This document shows, in pieces, positions 26,380 through 33,445 of a stretch of 64,000 nt of DNA. The stretch is from positions 1 to 64,000 of the IMG/VR virus record IMGVR_UViG_3300025030_000074, one strand, 5' to 3'. The translations under genes were made by a program, and so were the position numbers. A model generated the notes under the pieces. It saw only the letters and a list, made by a program, of their open reading frames with translations. It ran no database searches and was not told where the DNA came from. Numbering within the stretch: the first letter of the stretch is position 1; every line of letters starts with the position of its first letter. Origin of the DNA: a virus.

Positions 26380-26413
26380 ACTAAAAATAATTACTAACCT
26401 AATACCTAACTAT

Positions 26414-26515
26414 ATGGATCCTAATTTGTTTAATATCATTTTAGACTTACTATTTATGGCTTTTGTTATTACAGCAGCCTACATTATACGTGAAAAATAT
26501 TGCAAAGATAAATAA
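26414..26515 (+). CDS. 33-residue membrane peptide
   Basis: Reads MDPNLFNIILDLLFMAFVIT then AAYIIREKYCKDK: a membrane helix with a basic tail, outside then inside by the positive-inside rule. The shared leader AACCTAATACCTAACTAT stands before the ATG. It resembles in design the 29-residue peptide at 26002. Confidence 0.62.
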   Translation: MDPNLFNIILDLLFMAFVITAAYIIREKYCKDK

Positions 26516-26532
26516 CCTAATACCTAACAACT

Positions 26533-26829
26533 ATGACTAAAAACGAATACTTACTTACTTTACTTGCAGAAGAATGTGCCGAATTATCACAGACCGCTTC
26601 TAAAGCACTAAGATTTACTACCAAAAAAATAGGACCTGGTCAGAAACTTAATAATGAACAAAGAATAGCTCAGGAATTCTTTGACCTAATAGCTATTGTA
26701 GAATTACTACAGGAAAATGAGGTCATAGATTATTTCAAAGTTGATGAACAAAGTATTGAGAACAAAAAGAATAAAGTTGCAAAATATATGAAGTATTCAA
26801 CCAAAATAGGAGTAATTAAAGAAACCTAA
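26533..26829 (+). CDS. MazG-like nucleotide pyrophosphohydrolase
   Basis: 98 residues. The family metal motif is present as LAEECAELSQTASKAL (E-E-x-x-E) near residue 12 and EFFDLIAIVELL (E-x-x-D) near residue 48, with the helical spacing of all-alpha NTP pyrophosphatases. Such phage enzymes lower (d)NTP or alarmone levels, helping replication under host stress. Starts after the AACCTAATACCTAACAACT leader. The exact substrate cannot be read from sequence. Confidence 0.82.
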   Translation: MTKNEYLLTLLAEECAELSQTASKALRFTTKKIGPGQKLNNEQRIAQEFFDLIAIVELLQENEVIDYFKVDEQSIENKKNKVAKYMKYSTKIGVIKET

Positions 26830-26850
26830 AAAGTAATAACCTAACATGTG

Positions 26851-26965
26851 GAAAGGCACAAAAGAGTAGGTAAAGCGCATTTCCAAACTACTGAAAGGCA
26901 CGGGAGAGTAGGGAAATAATGTTGTTGATGAGAACCAAAAGTGAGGAAAGGTAAGTGGGAGTAGG
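26851..26965 (+). repeat. Three 20-base repeats in a hairpin-rich non-coding RNA region
   Basis: Copies at 26851-26870, 26893-26912 and 26946-26965 share GAAAGG at the start and GAGTAGG or GGAGTAGG at the end (second copy GAAAGGCACGGGAGAGTAGG). Copy 1 lies in a TGGAAA/TTTCCA loop (to 26885), copy 3 in a GGAAAGGT/ACCTTCC hairpin (to 26980), and AGTAG of copy 1 can pair with CTACT at 26887. No reading frame explains them. They may be protein-binding sites on a small RNA or the 3' end of the MazG-like transcript. Confidence 0.6.
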
Positions 26966-27037
26966 TCTATCACCTTCCTAATATTACCTGAAAAACCATA
27001 AAAACCCACCATTATTTCACTCTGATTAGTTTTTTTA

Positions 27038-27045
27038 TACCTTTG
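27038..27045 (+). promoter_or_regulatory. Bacteroidota-type -7 promoter box
   Basis: TACCTTTG within TTTTTTTATACCTTTGAG, 48 bases ahead of the next ATG. The leader before that ATG holds ACTAACTTAAAACC, the second common leader type of this phage. Confidence 0.6.
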
Positions 27046-27092
27046 AGTACAACTGTCTTTAATTAACCAATTACTAACTTAAAACCAAAACA

Positions 27093-27689
27093 ATGAAAAA
27101 CCCAATAAAGGTAAAAACCACAAAGATATACAAGAATAGTCAAGAACGACATACTGTATGTAAAGGAAAATTGGTATTAGTAGTAGTTAATGAACCTACG
27201 TTATTGCATATTGAAGCAGATGGATTGTTAATGTTTTATGATAATCCTTGTATTTATAGTAACTCAAAAAATATTAGTCCAATAATCATCTCCAAAACAG
27301 AAGAAATTGAAATTGGAGATAATTATTTGGATAGGCTTAATACCATACAAATCTGCAGTAGTAAAAAAGAAAATATTTTATATCCTGGAGTAGCTAACAG
27401 CATAGGATCCAAAAAAGGAATAGGATTCAATAAATTTTCACTTCAAGTATATCATAAAGACTTTTTAAAGCTTTCCGATTGTTTTAAAATCCTTGCTCTA
27501 CCAGAAAACTTCTCTTCCAAAACATTGAAAGATATTGTAGATGGAAAACTGAAAGATGGAGACGATGTGTTTGTTGAGGTATGTAAAGGGATGAATTATT
27601 CTTATCCTAATCTAATTACGGGAATTAAAATTGATAAAAATAATCACATCAAACTATTTCCGCTTTCTATTCCTGATGACAATCATTAA
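27093..27689 (+). CDS. Early protein, unknown
   Basis: 198 residues, mixed alpha/beta (KGKLVLVVVNEPTLLHIEAD, GDNYLDRLNTIQICSSKK, FKILALPENFSSKTLKDIVD). Own promoter box upstream and the leader ACTAACTTAAAACCAAAACA at the start. No family recognised. Confidence 0.7.
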   Translation: MKNPIKVKTTKIYKNSQERHTVCKGKLVLVVVNEPTLLHIEADGLLMFYDNPCIYSNSKNISPIIISKTEEIEIGDNYLDRLNTIQICSSKKENILYPGVANSIGSKKGIGFNKFSLQVYHKDFLKLSDCFKILALPENFSSKTLKDIVDGKLKDGDDVFVEVCKGMNYSYPNLITGIKIDKNNHIKLFPLSIPDDNH

Positions 27690-27787
27690 AAACAGAATTT
27701 TCTCTAACTTTTACTAAAACAACATATTTTATTATTGAACACAATTATCTACGAATACTGAATTACTAACTTAAAACCATAAAAACC

Positions 27788-28144
27788 ATGAAAATAAACG
27801 GAAAAAACCCAGATACTACTTTTACCAGTTATAAAGAAATAGCTGTAAGATATTCTAGAGGTTTGTTCGGGTTAGGTAAATTAAAGGCTTCAGTAGTTGA
27901 TAATTATAAACTTGAAATAGATATAGACAACAATACGGCAACTATTATTAAGGGAGACGCCACTGATTATGGCGCAAGCGCCTATTCTATGTTTCAAGAT
28001 GACTTTGATGATGTATATGAGTATGACTTAACTAACGAGAAAGATTTAGAAAAATTAACTCAATTCATAATTACAATTTTTGGTATTAACTCCAAAGAAT
28101 ATTTATATGTAATAACAAATACAAAAGCAAAATTACTAACTTAA
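27788..28144 (+). CDS. Early protein, unknown
   Basis: 118 residues. Acidic centre (FQDDFDDVYEYDLTNEKDLE) and beta-rich N-terminus (SVVDNYKLEIDIDNNTATI). Leader ACTAACTTAAAACCATAAAA. The last bases form another copy of this leader for the next short frame. No family recognised. Confidence 0.7.
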   Translation: MKINGKNPDTTFTSYKEIAVRYSRGLFGLGKLKASVVDNYKLEIDIDNNTATIIKGDATDYGASAYSMFQDDFDDVYEYDLTNEKDLEKLTQFIITIFGINSKEYLYVITNTKAKLLT

Positions 28145-28157
28145 AATCTATAAAGCC

Positions 28158-28190
28158 ATGGGAAAAATTGCAGATTCAATAATTAGATGA
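28158..28190 (+). CDS. 10-residue peptide coupled to the next gene
   Basis: ATG with the leader ACTAACTTAAAATCTATAAAG reads MGKIADSIIR and a TGA that overlaps the next ATG (ATGA at 28187). The leader is the best evidence. It may be an upstream peptide that controls the 103-codon frame, or the surviving start of a gene shifted in frame. Confidence 0.35.
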   Translation: MGKIADSIIR

Positions 28191-28498
28191 AAAATCTTAT
28201 TTCATCACTAAACGATAAAGATAATTTAACAGAACAAACTACCGAAAATGAAAGCGGGTATCGTATATCCCTTATTATAGGAAGTTTTTTGGGGGCATCA
28301 GAGACACAGCCGAAAGTAGGTGCTGTGTGCTATCGGTTGCAAACGGTAGCAACTTGCCAAAGGGCACAACATATCACAGCAGAAGCAAACCACCGCAAGG
28401 TGTTGGGTGAAAGTCCACTGTTGTTAAGGGTTGAGGGCTGCCCCCAAAAAATTTACTATAAGAGGTTTTCTATTGAAGAGAAATCTTCTATGAAGTAA
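28187..28498 (+). CDS. Reading frame containing a structured GC-rich insert
   Basis: 103 codons, of which about 55 (28285-28451) lie in a perfectly paired GC-rich element. The N-terminal third (NLISSLNDKDNLTEQTTENE) and the last residues (YYKRFSIEEKSS) look like ordinary phage sequence, whereas the middle is rich in Cys, Arg, His and Gln and seems read from an RNA gene. Either a small gene was interrupted in frame by the element, or the frame is open by chance. Confidence 0.35.
   Translation: MKNLISSLNDKDNLTEQTTENESGYRISLIIGSFLGASETQPKVGAVCYRLQTVATCQRAQHITAEANHRKVLGESPLLLRVEGCPQKIYYKRFSIEEKSSMK
28285..28451 (+). ncRNA. Candidate structured RNA element closed by a perfect 13-bp stem
   Basis: TTTTTTGGGGGCA (28285-28297) pairs perfectly with TGCCCCCAAAAAA (28439-28451). 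Inside are ACACAGC/GCTGTGT (28304-28310, 28322-28328), GCTATCG/CGGTAGC (28329-28335, 28344-28350), TGCC-AAAG-GGCA, and CACC-GCAA-GGTG with a GNRA loop (28391-28402). GTTGC in the second loop can also pair with GCAAC at 28349-28353, a pseudoknot-like option. G+C is far above the surrounding sequence. It resembles a multi-stem regulatory or mobile RNA; no known class was recognised. Confidence 0.72.
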
Positions 28499-28549
28499 AA
28501 AGGTTTCACCAGCAGGTTTATTTCTTAACTTTAACTAAATTAACTAACT

Positions 28550-28930
28550 ATGGGAACACTAATAACAATAACCGAAAACCTGGCTAGGACAGAGAAGTTA
28601 TACTTCGTGAAAAAGATAATGACAATTGCTAGTTTAGTAAATGCTCCTCATCACAAAGAAGTTGAACTCTTTGACCGTCTATGGGATATAGATAATATAG
28701 AACAACTTAAAAAAACTTTGACCCTTTTCGAAAAGAACGTTTCTAATATGGAAACTGATAGAAAAGAAAAAGTTCAGCTTAAGATGGAAAATCATCTCCG
28801 TAACTTACAAGCTAAAATACTCAATCTTAAAAGATGGAACGAAGATGTGGTTATGACAGAGATTTATGAAACTGAAAAGAACATGTTGTTAGAAGATTTG
28901 AGAAAAATAACAGGTAAATACTACTATTAA
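28550..28930 (+). CDS. Helical early protein
   Basis: 126 residues, nearly all helix (ITENLARTEKLYFVKKIMTI, LKKTLTLFEKNVSNMETDRK, LRNLQAKILNLKRWNEDVVM), likely coiled coil. Leader TAACTAAATTAACTAACT before ATG. Followed with one base gap by the 93-residue gene. No family recognised. Confidence 0.65.
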   Translation: MGTLITITENLARTEKLYFVKKIMTIASLVNAPHHKEVELFDRLWDIDNIEQLKKTLTLFEKNVSNMETDRKEKVQLKMENHLRNLQAKILNLKRWNEDVVMTEIYETEKNMLLEDLRKITGKYYY

Positions 28931-28966
28931 AATGAAAACAGCAGAAAAAATATTAACAAAATATAT
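28928..28966 (+). repeat. 39-base direct repeat, source copy
   Basis: Identical to 29913-29951. It covers the start codon and first eleven codons of the 93-residue gene. Confidence 0.85.
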
Positions 28967-29213
28967 TGGAGTTGATGATCCTAGTACATATTCAAAAGGA
29001 GATATTTTACTAGCCATGGAAGAATATGCTATAGAATATCATCGGTTAAAACTATGTGAAAATACAGAGAATTACACGGAAAAAGACCTGAAATATGCAT
29101 ACAACACGGGAACAAGAAATGGAATAATGCAAGAAGCTGGATTAGAAGCTGATTATGGTTTCCAAATGTATCTTCAACATCTTAAACAAGACAAAATAAC
29201 CAATAAACCATAA
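28932..29213 (+). CDS. Early protein, unknown
   Basis: 93 residues (MKTAEKILTKYIGVDDPSTY start, then GDILLAMEEYAIEYHR). Its first 35 coding bases plus leader are repeated exactly at 29913-29951. The middle segment KDLKYAYNTGTRNGIMQEAG recalls the 230-residue neighbour (EEDLRKSFKAGFERGYEA), so the two share a small motif. No family recognised. Confidence 0.65.
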   Translation: MKTAEKILTKYIGVDDPSTYSKGDILLAMEEYAIEYHRLKLCENTENYTEKDLKYAYNTGTRNGIMQEAGLEADYGFQMYLQHLKQDKITNKP

Positions 29214-29217
29214 CAAA

Positions 29218-29910
29218 ATGACAAAAACTCATAAAGCAATCAAAATAGATGATAACAAATATGTTATCGTTGATGAAGAATCAGAAATAAAAGAAAACCA
29301 ATTAGGTATATTTAATCATCCTGAGCATGGCAATATAATTGGATTATGGTTAGGTAATGGATTTGATTATTCGTTGAATAGTTATGCGGAAAATACATTT
29401 AATTTTATTCATACTAATCCAATTCCTAAAAAGGGTTTGATAATAGCCACTATAAATCATCCATTAAAAGGAATACCTGAAATAGTTATTAAGAATGAAG
29501 TTAATTTATTCAAACTTCTTGAGAATATTGAATCTACTATTCATAAACAATTTGGATTCACATTACTTATTCAACTTCAATTTGAAAGATTGTATAAATA
29601 TCAATTAGCACAAAAAAAGTATCAGTTTACAGAAGAAGATTTAAGGAAATCCTTTAAAGCTGGATTTGAAAGAGGATATGAAGCATCACCAATAGAACCT
29701 GATAAATATAAAAGTCCAAATATTGATGATTATTTAGAATTCCTTAAACAACCTAAAGAAATTGAAACTGTTGAGTTGGAATATGAAGAGTTAGGTGGAG
29801 ATAATAAAACTAACAGTTTTGGTAAAAAACAGATTTACTATCAACAACTAAAAATTTATGACAAAGAAAAAAATCAAATTATACCAGTTAAAATTAACTA
29901 TAAAACCTAA
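29218..29910 (+). CDS. Early protein, unknown
   Basis: 230 residues. The N-terminal part (KAIKIDDNKYVIVDEESEIK, IFNHPEHGNIIGLWLGNG) looks like a beta-barrel or SH3-like fold. The middle has EEDLRKSFKAGFERGYEAS followed by DDYLEFLKQPKE, a motif also seen at the end of the 93-residue gene and frequent in Bacteroidota phage early proteins. It begins 4 bases after its neighbour's stop. No specific function recognised. Confidence 0.68.
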   Translation: MTKTHKAIKIDDNKYVIVDEESEIKENQLGIFNHPEHGNIIGLWLGNGFDYSLNSYAENTFNFIHTNPIPKKGLIIATINHPLKGIPEIVIKNEVNLFKLLENIESTIHKQFGFTLLIQLQFERLYKYQLAQKKYQFTEEDLRKSFKAGFERGYEASPIEPDKYKSPNIDDYLEFLKQPKEIETVELEYEELGGDNKTNSFGKKQIYYQQLKIYDKEKNQIIPVKINYKT

Positions 29911-29912
29911 AA

Positions 29913-29951
29913 TAAAATGAAAACAGCAGAAAAAATATTAACAAAATATAT
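29913..29951 (+). repeat. 39-base direct repeat, truncated copy
   Basis: Exact copy of 28928-28966. Here the frame ends after 12 codons in ATATATGA (MKTAEKILTKYI), so only the start of the 93-residue gene was duplicated. It now provides a leader for the zinc-finger gene at 29960. Confidence 0.85.
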
Positions 29952-29959
29952 ATGAAAAA

Positions 29960-30112
29960 ATGAAAAAAAACTGCGAATTTTGCGGAAAAATAGTAGAAGA
30001 CAGCGATTCTGATAGTTCTAATAAGGTCTTCTGTTCCAGTAAATGTGAGATAGAAGCTGAAAAAACTTTCTCTTTTGTTGAAGAAGATGATGATACTTTT
30101 CTATTTATATGA
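29960..30112 (+). CDS. 50-residue zinc-finger-like protein
   Basis: Reads MKKNCEFCGKIVEDSDSDSS, then VFCSSKCEIEAEKT and an acidic end EEDDDTFLFI. Two cysteine pairs (CEFC and CSSKC) fit a small zinc ribbon of the kind that recognises nucleic acids or proteins. The stop overlaps the next start (ATGA at 30109). Confidence 0.65.
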   Translation: MKKNCEFCGKIVEDSDSDSSNKVFCSSKCEIEAEKTFSFVEEDDDTFLFI

Positions 30113-30258
30113 CCCTATTAGAATTACTATTCCCCAAAGCAGCAAAGGCTGCAAGAGAAAAAGCCTTCAAAGCTGGTCATCTTGTTCCTATCTCTCATAA
30201 AGGAAAACTATACTTTGTTAAATCAGAAAAGGAATTTATTAAAATAATTAAAACATAA
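30109..30258 (+). CDS. 49-residue basic protein
   Basis: Reads MTLLELLFPKAAKAAREKAF, then KAGHLVPISHKGKLYFVKSE. The end resembles the beta-hairpin of small phage DNA-binding proteins (HLVPISHKGKLYFV). Coupled to the zinc-finger gene by a 4-base overlap. Function unknown. Confidence 0.55.
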   Translation: MTLLELLFPKAAKAAREKAFKAGHLVPISHKGKLYFVKSEKEFIKIIKT

Positions 30259-30263
30259 AACTT

Positions 30264-30470
30264 ATGAAACAAAAATCAATAGATTCTATATTAAAAAGAT
30301 ATGTTGACAATTCTGAATATGCCGAGAAAGTTAACAAATATATTTCTGAACGTGAAAGTAAGGAACCATATACTGTGGACTTCGTCCAAAGTATTCTTAA
30401 ATCTATGTCCTGGAAACAATTAAGTTTTCTTAACTTTGATATTATGCCAAAATATGAACAACTATCTTAG
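30264..30470 (+). CDS. Small protein, unknown
   Basis: 68 residues, helical (IDSILKRYVDNSEYAEKVNK, FVQSILKSMSWKQLSFLNFD). The start is 5 bases after the previous stop; the end (TAG) overlaps the following membrane gene by 17 bases. No family recognised. Confidence 0.62.
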   Translation: MKQKSIDSILKRYVDNSEYAEKVNKYISERESKEPYTVDFVQSILKSMSWKQLSFLNFDIMPKYEQLS

Positions 30471-30585
30471 CCATCAAAACAATCATAATAATAACAACAG
30501 AGAAGCTATTATAATTGCAGCTGCAATAGTAATTTCCTTCTTGTTGTTCACTTTTTACAAGTTAATGGAGGCTATTTTAAAATAA
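30454..30585 (+). CDS. 43-residue membrane peptide
   Basis: Reads MNNYLSHQNNHNNNNREAII with an Asn/His-rich head, then IAAAIVISFLLFTFYKLMEA: a single membrane helix. One of several tiny membrane proteins in the early block. Overlaps the preceding gene by 17 bases. Confidence 0.58.
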   Translation: MNNYLSHQNNHNNNNREAIIIAAAIVISFLLFTFYKLMEAILK

Positions 30586-30590
30586 AGATT

Positions 30591-30812
30591 ATGACAAACA
30601 ACAAATTAAGATTAACTTCTATAACTTTTAACCGCGATCTTGAAGGAAAACGTCCATTCCAAGGATACCTATCCTTTTTTGATAAAAACTTTCATACAAT
30701 AAATTTAGATATGAACGATAAAACAACAAAAGAATCTGTAAAGAGGCTAAAAGTTATAGCAAGAAGAGAAGTAAAGAAGTTTGCAGCTTCTTTAAAAAGA
30801 GCTTTAAAATAA
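30591..30812 (+). CDS. Small basic protein, unknown
   Basis: 73 residues, beta-rich first half (LRLTSITFNRDLEGKRPFQG, YLSFFDKNFHTINLDMND) and a basic helix at the end (RREVKKFAASLKRALK). Could bind nucleic acid; no family recognised. Confidence 0.62.
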   Translation: MTNNKLRLTSITFNRDLEGKRPFQGYLSFFDKNFHTINLDMNDKTTKESVKRLKVIARREVKKFAASLKRALK

Positions 30813-30845
30813 ATTAATTTAATTAACTAAAAACTAAAAGATGTT

Positions 30846-31043
30846 ATGAAAACACAAGTATTTTGCCAAAAGAATCTTCCTATATCAAAAATAGGAGAAA
30901 GAGTAGAAAAAATAAAATTAAGAATGATGGGATCAGAGAGTTTTTGGGATAAAGGAAGAAAGGAATTAGGTGATTGCGGAAATCCTGTAATCTTAGTATT
31001 TGCAGAACAAGATAAATCTTCCAAAACAGTATTATTTATTTAA
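30846..31043 (+). CDS. Small protein, unknown
   Basis: 65 residues (KTQVFCQKNLPISKIGERVE, MGSESFWDKGRKELGDCGN, VILVFAEQDKSSKTVLFI). Leader AATTAACTAAAAACTAAAAG before the ATG. No family recognised. Confidence 0.6.
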   Translation: MKTQVFCQKNLPISKIGERVEKIKLRMMGSESFWDKGRKELGDCGNPVILVFAEQDKSSKTVLFI

Positions 31044-31078
31044 AATTAACTAAATTATTAACTAAAACTCATAAAACT

Positions 31079-31372
31079 ATGACAAACTACAAACCAATAA
31101 CAGATAACGAGTTTGAACTTATTCACAAAGCAATTCACAATTTAGAAGTTGGAAAAACTATTCTTATAGGAGAAAAAGAGTATCCTATTGGAAAATCAAA
31201 CAATGGATGCAAATATATCCAATGCAGAGGAATTAGATTTATGGAACAAAATAAAGATAAAACCTCTGAGTATGCTAAAAGGGCAAGGGAAGGAGAAAAG
31301 ATAACCTGGGGAATACGAAGTGCTAAACCTTGGATGTTATTTGACGGAAATAAACTAAAAAGAAGTTATTAA
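31079..31372 (+). CDS. Small protein, unknown
   Basis: 97 residues, with ELIHKAIHNLEVGKTILIGE and SAKPWMLFDGNKLKRSY. Leader TTATTAACTAAAACTCATAA before ATG. Ends 15 bases before the repeat protein. No family recognised. Confidence 0.62.
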   Translation: MTNYKPITDNEFELIHKAIHNLEVGKTILIGEKEYPIGKSNNGCKYIQCRGIRFMEQNKDKTSEYAKRAREGEKITWGIRSAKPWMLFDGNKLKRSY

Positions 31373-31387
31373 CCAAAAACTATTACT

Positions 31388-32791
31388 ATGGAAACCAAAA
31401 AAATAGACTCTTTAACAAAAGAACAAGTTTCAAAGTTAGAGATTTATAAAAATAAGTTTTTAGATAAATTCTTTAATCCTAAAAAAGAAGCTTCTTTCAA
31501 AGAGGTTAAAGAATACGTATATTGGTTATATAAGTTTTGCAATTTAGAAAAACCTATTACCATTCTTGTCAATTCTCCTTATGAATGCGTAATTGCTTAT
31601 CAATATTGTAAAATGTTATTTCCCATTTTATACAAAAACATTACTCAAATAAATAGCCAAATGGAGAACCAAGTGTGGGACCAAGTGGGGGACCAAGTGA
31701 GAAACCAAGTGTGGAACCAAGTGGGGAACCAAGTGAGAAACCAAGTGTGGAACCAAGTAGGGGACCAAGTGAGGAACCAAGTGAGAAACCAAGTGAGAAA
31801 CCAAGTGAGAAACCAAGTGTGGAACCAAGTGGGGAACCAAGTGTGGAACCAAGTAGGGGACCAAGTGAGGAACCAAGTGAGAAACCAAGTGTGGAACCAA
31901 GTAGGGAACCAAGTGTGGAACCAAGTGGGGGACCAAGTGTGGAACCAAGTGGGGGACCAAGTGAGTGACCAAGTGATGAACCAAGTGATGAACCAAGTAG
32001 GGAACCAAGTGTGGAACCAAGTGGGGGACCAAGTGTGGAACCAAGTGAGTGACCAAGTGAGGAACCAAGTGGAAAAAGAAGTAAAAGTAAGTTATATAGA
32101 TCCCAGTTACTCTTTGTCTGCTTTTAATAGTTGGATATCTTTCTATGATTTCTTTGATAAAGAGTTAAATATCTATAAGGAATCTACAAAAAAAATATTT
32201 AATGAGTATTCTAAAATATTAGATTTGAATATTTTTTGGGGACTTACTTTTAGTACCCTTTGCATAGTTTCTAAAAATGCAACAACTATTCACAGAAATG
32301 CTAATTTCCAATTACATTCATCTAAAGGTCCTGCCATTATATTTCCAAAAGGAGAGTCAGGATATTCCTATAAGATGTATTTTATAAATGGAAGATCAAT
32401 TCCCAGAGAAATTGCAGAAATTTCGTTAAATAATGAACTAACAAAAGAAGTTTTCATTAACGAAAAAAATGATGAATATAAAAGTGCCTGGTATGCATAT
32501 AGTGGAGAAGAAAAAATGTTGAAAATACTTGAAGCTATAGAAATAGACCGTTTTACAGTTACACACAACAACGAGGAAGAAGAAACAATAACTCTTTTTA
32601 AAACTAAAGAAAACCTGAATAAAGTAGAAAATAAACCTTATGCATGGTTAAAAAGAATTTGTCCTTCTACTGGAACTGTCTATCTTACTTCTACTAATCC
32701 GGATTTTGATAAGGCGGAAGCTGCTGCCCGGTTTCATCGTCCAGATTTTGTTCCAACTACTGTAGGATATAGATGGTATAGTCGTTCTTAA
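31388..32791 (+). CDS. DUF6745-like protein with about 34 tetrapeptide (xQVx) repeats
   Basis: 467 residues. After a helical start (residues 1-92), residues about 93-228 consist of some 34 tandem units of the form N/D-Q-V-W/R/G/S/M, which would form a regular solenoid or coiled structure. The C-terminal part has [17 protein letters not shown], then [13 protein letters not shown] and [16 protein letters not shown], the pattern of DUF6745-type proteins, which often carry QV-rich repeats before it; this recall is from memory. Function of the family is unknown. The 12-base repeat makes length changes by slippage likely. Confidence 0.8.
   Translation: METKKIDSLTKEQVSKLEIYKNKFLDKFFNPKKEASFKEVKEYVYWLYKFCNLEKPITILVNSPYECVIAYQYCKMLFPILYKNITQINSQMENQVWDQVGDQVRNQVWNQVGNQVRNQVWNQVGDQVRNQVRNQVRNQVRNQVWNQVGNQVWNQVGDQVRNQVRNQVWNQVGNQVWNQVGDQVWNQVGDQVSDQVMNQVMNQVGNQVWNQVGDQVWNQVSDQVRNQVEKEVKVSYIDPSYSLSAFNSWISFYDFFDKELNIYKESTKKIFNEYSKILDLNIFWGLTFSTLCIVSKNATTIHRNANFQLHSSKGPAIIFPKGESGYSYKMYFINGRSIPREIAEISLNNELTKEVFINEKNDEYKSAWYAYSGEEKMLKILEAIEIDRFTVTHNNEEEETITLFKTKENLNKVENKPYAWLKRICPSTGTVYLTSTNPDFDKAEAAARFHRPDFVPTTVGYRWYSRS
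31666..32070 (+). repeat. 12-base tandem repeat array within the coding sequence
   Basis: About 34 units of the type aaCCAAGTGnGG, all in frame. Variation is confined mainly to the codon after GTG (TGG, AGG or AGA, GGG or GGA, AGT, ATG) and to AAC/GAC, so the QV core is kept while one residue varies. Confidence 0.92.
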
Positions 32792-32826
32792 TTAACTAAT
32801 TTATTAACAATTAAAAATAAAAAACT

Positions 32827-33213
32827 ATGAAATTTACAAATGTTAACATAATGGGAGGAGATGTACAATGCTATGGTATTGAATCCTTACCTGAAAATCT
32901 TAAAAAGGTAACCAATATAAAAGAAAAGATAATTGCCAGAGGAGAAATATCTGGACATTGTCACATCTTAACGGGAGATGTAGAGCTCTTTAAAGATGAA
33001 AAAGGAAATCTATTTGCTTGTGTAGGTTCTGATGGGGCATACCATCAGCATTACAAAGAATCCATGGTTAAAGAAGAAACCTTTAATGAACTGAAAAACA
33101 TATCTAATTGCGATCATACTAAGGAATGCAAATTACCAAAAGGTAATTATTCCATAGGGATAGACCGTCAATACGATCCTAATGCTAAAAGTTGGATCAA
33201 GAATGTGGATTAA
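32827..33213 (+). CDS. Unknown protein with His-rich centre
   Basis: 128 residues. ARGEISGHCHILTGDVELFK and GSDGAYHQHYKES place four His in a beta-rich part, a distribution seen in small cupin-like barrels that bind metal. The tail is basic (CKLPKGNYSIGIDRQYDP). A cupin is only a suggestion. Leader AACAATTAAAAATAAAAAACT before ATG. Confidence 0.62.
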   Translation: MKFTNVNIMGGDVQCYGIESLPENLKKVTNIKEKIIARGEISGHCHILTGDVELFKDEKGNLFACVGSDGAYHQHYKESMVKEETFNELKNISNCDHTKECKLPKGNYSIGIDRQYDPNAKSWIKNVD

Positions 33214-33244
33214 ACTATAAATTCTTTAACTTAATCTAAAAACT

Positions 33245-33445
33245 ATGACAAATAACCAAACAAAGGATATTCAAAATATAGTAAGAAATTTATTAGACTT
33301 TTCAGAAAGGTTAAGGTATCTTCATAACGAAGATACGGAATATAGTCCTACAAGGAATAATATTCCGAATTCTATAGTTTTTATAGAACGTGCTGCAGAT
33401 GAACTTAAAGAAATAACAAAAGAAGAATTTTTGAAAGCAGTATGA
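33245..33445 (+). CDS. Small helical protein
   Basis: 66 residues (IQNIVRNLLDFSERLRYLHN, VFIERAADELKEITKEEFLK). Its stop overlaps the phosphoesterase start (ATGA at 33442), so the two are coupled. No family recognised. Confidence 0.62.
   Translation: MTNNQTKDIQNIVRNLLDFSERLRYLHNEDTEYSPTRNNIPNSIVFIERAADELKEITKEEFLKAV

Noticed and set aside
24950-28451. Retron or diversity-generating retroelement linked to the folded RNAs
   Set aside because: No reverse transcriptase gene exists in the window and no template/variable repeat pair was seen.
31628-32068. Long minus-strand and second plus-frame repeats over the QV array (including a possible CRISPR reading of the array)
   Set aside because: They are shadows of the 12-base coding repeat; units are contiguous with no unique spacers, so it is not a CRISPR array, and the QV frame alone continues into good coding sequence on both sides.
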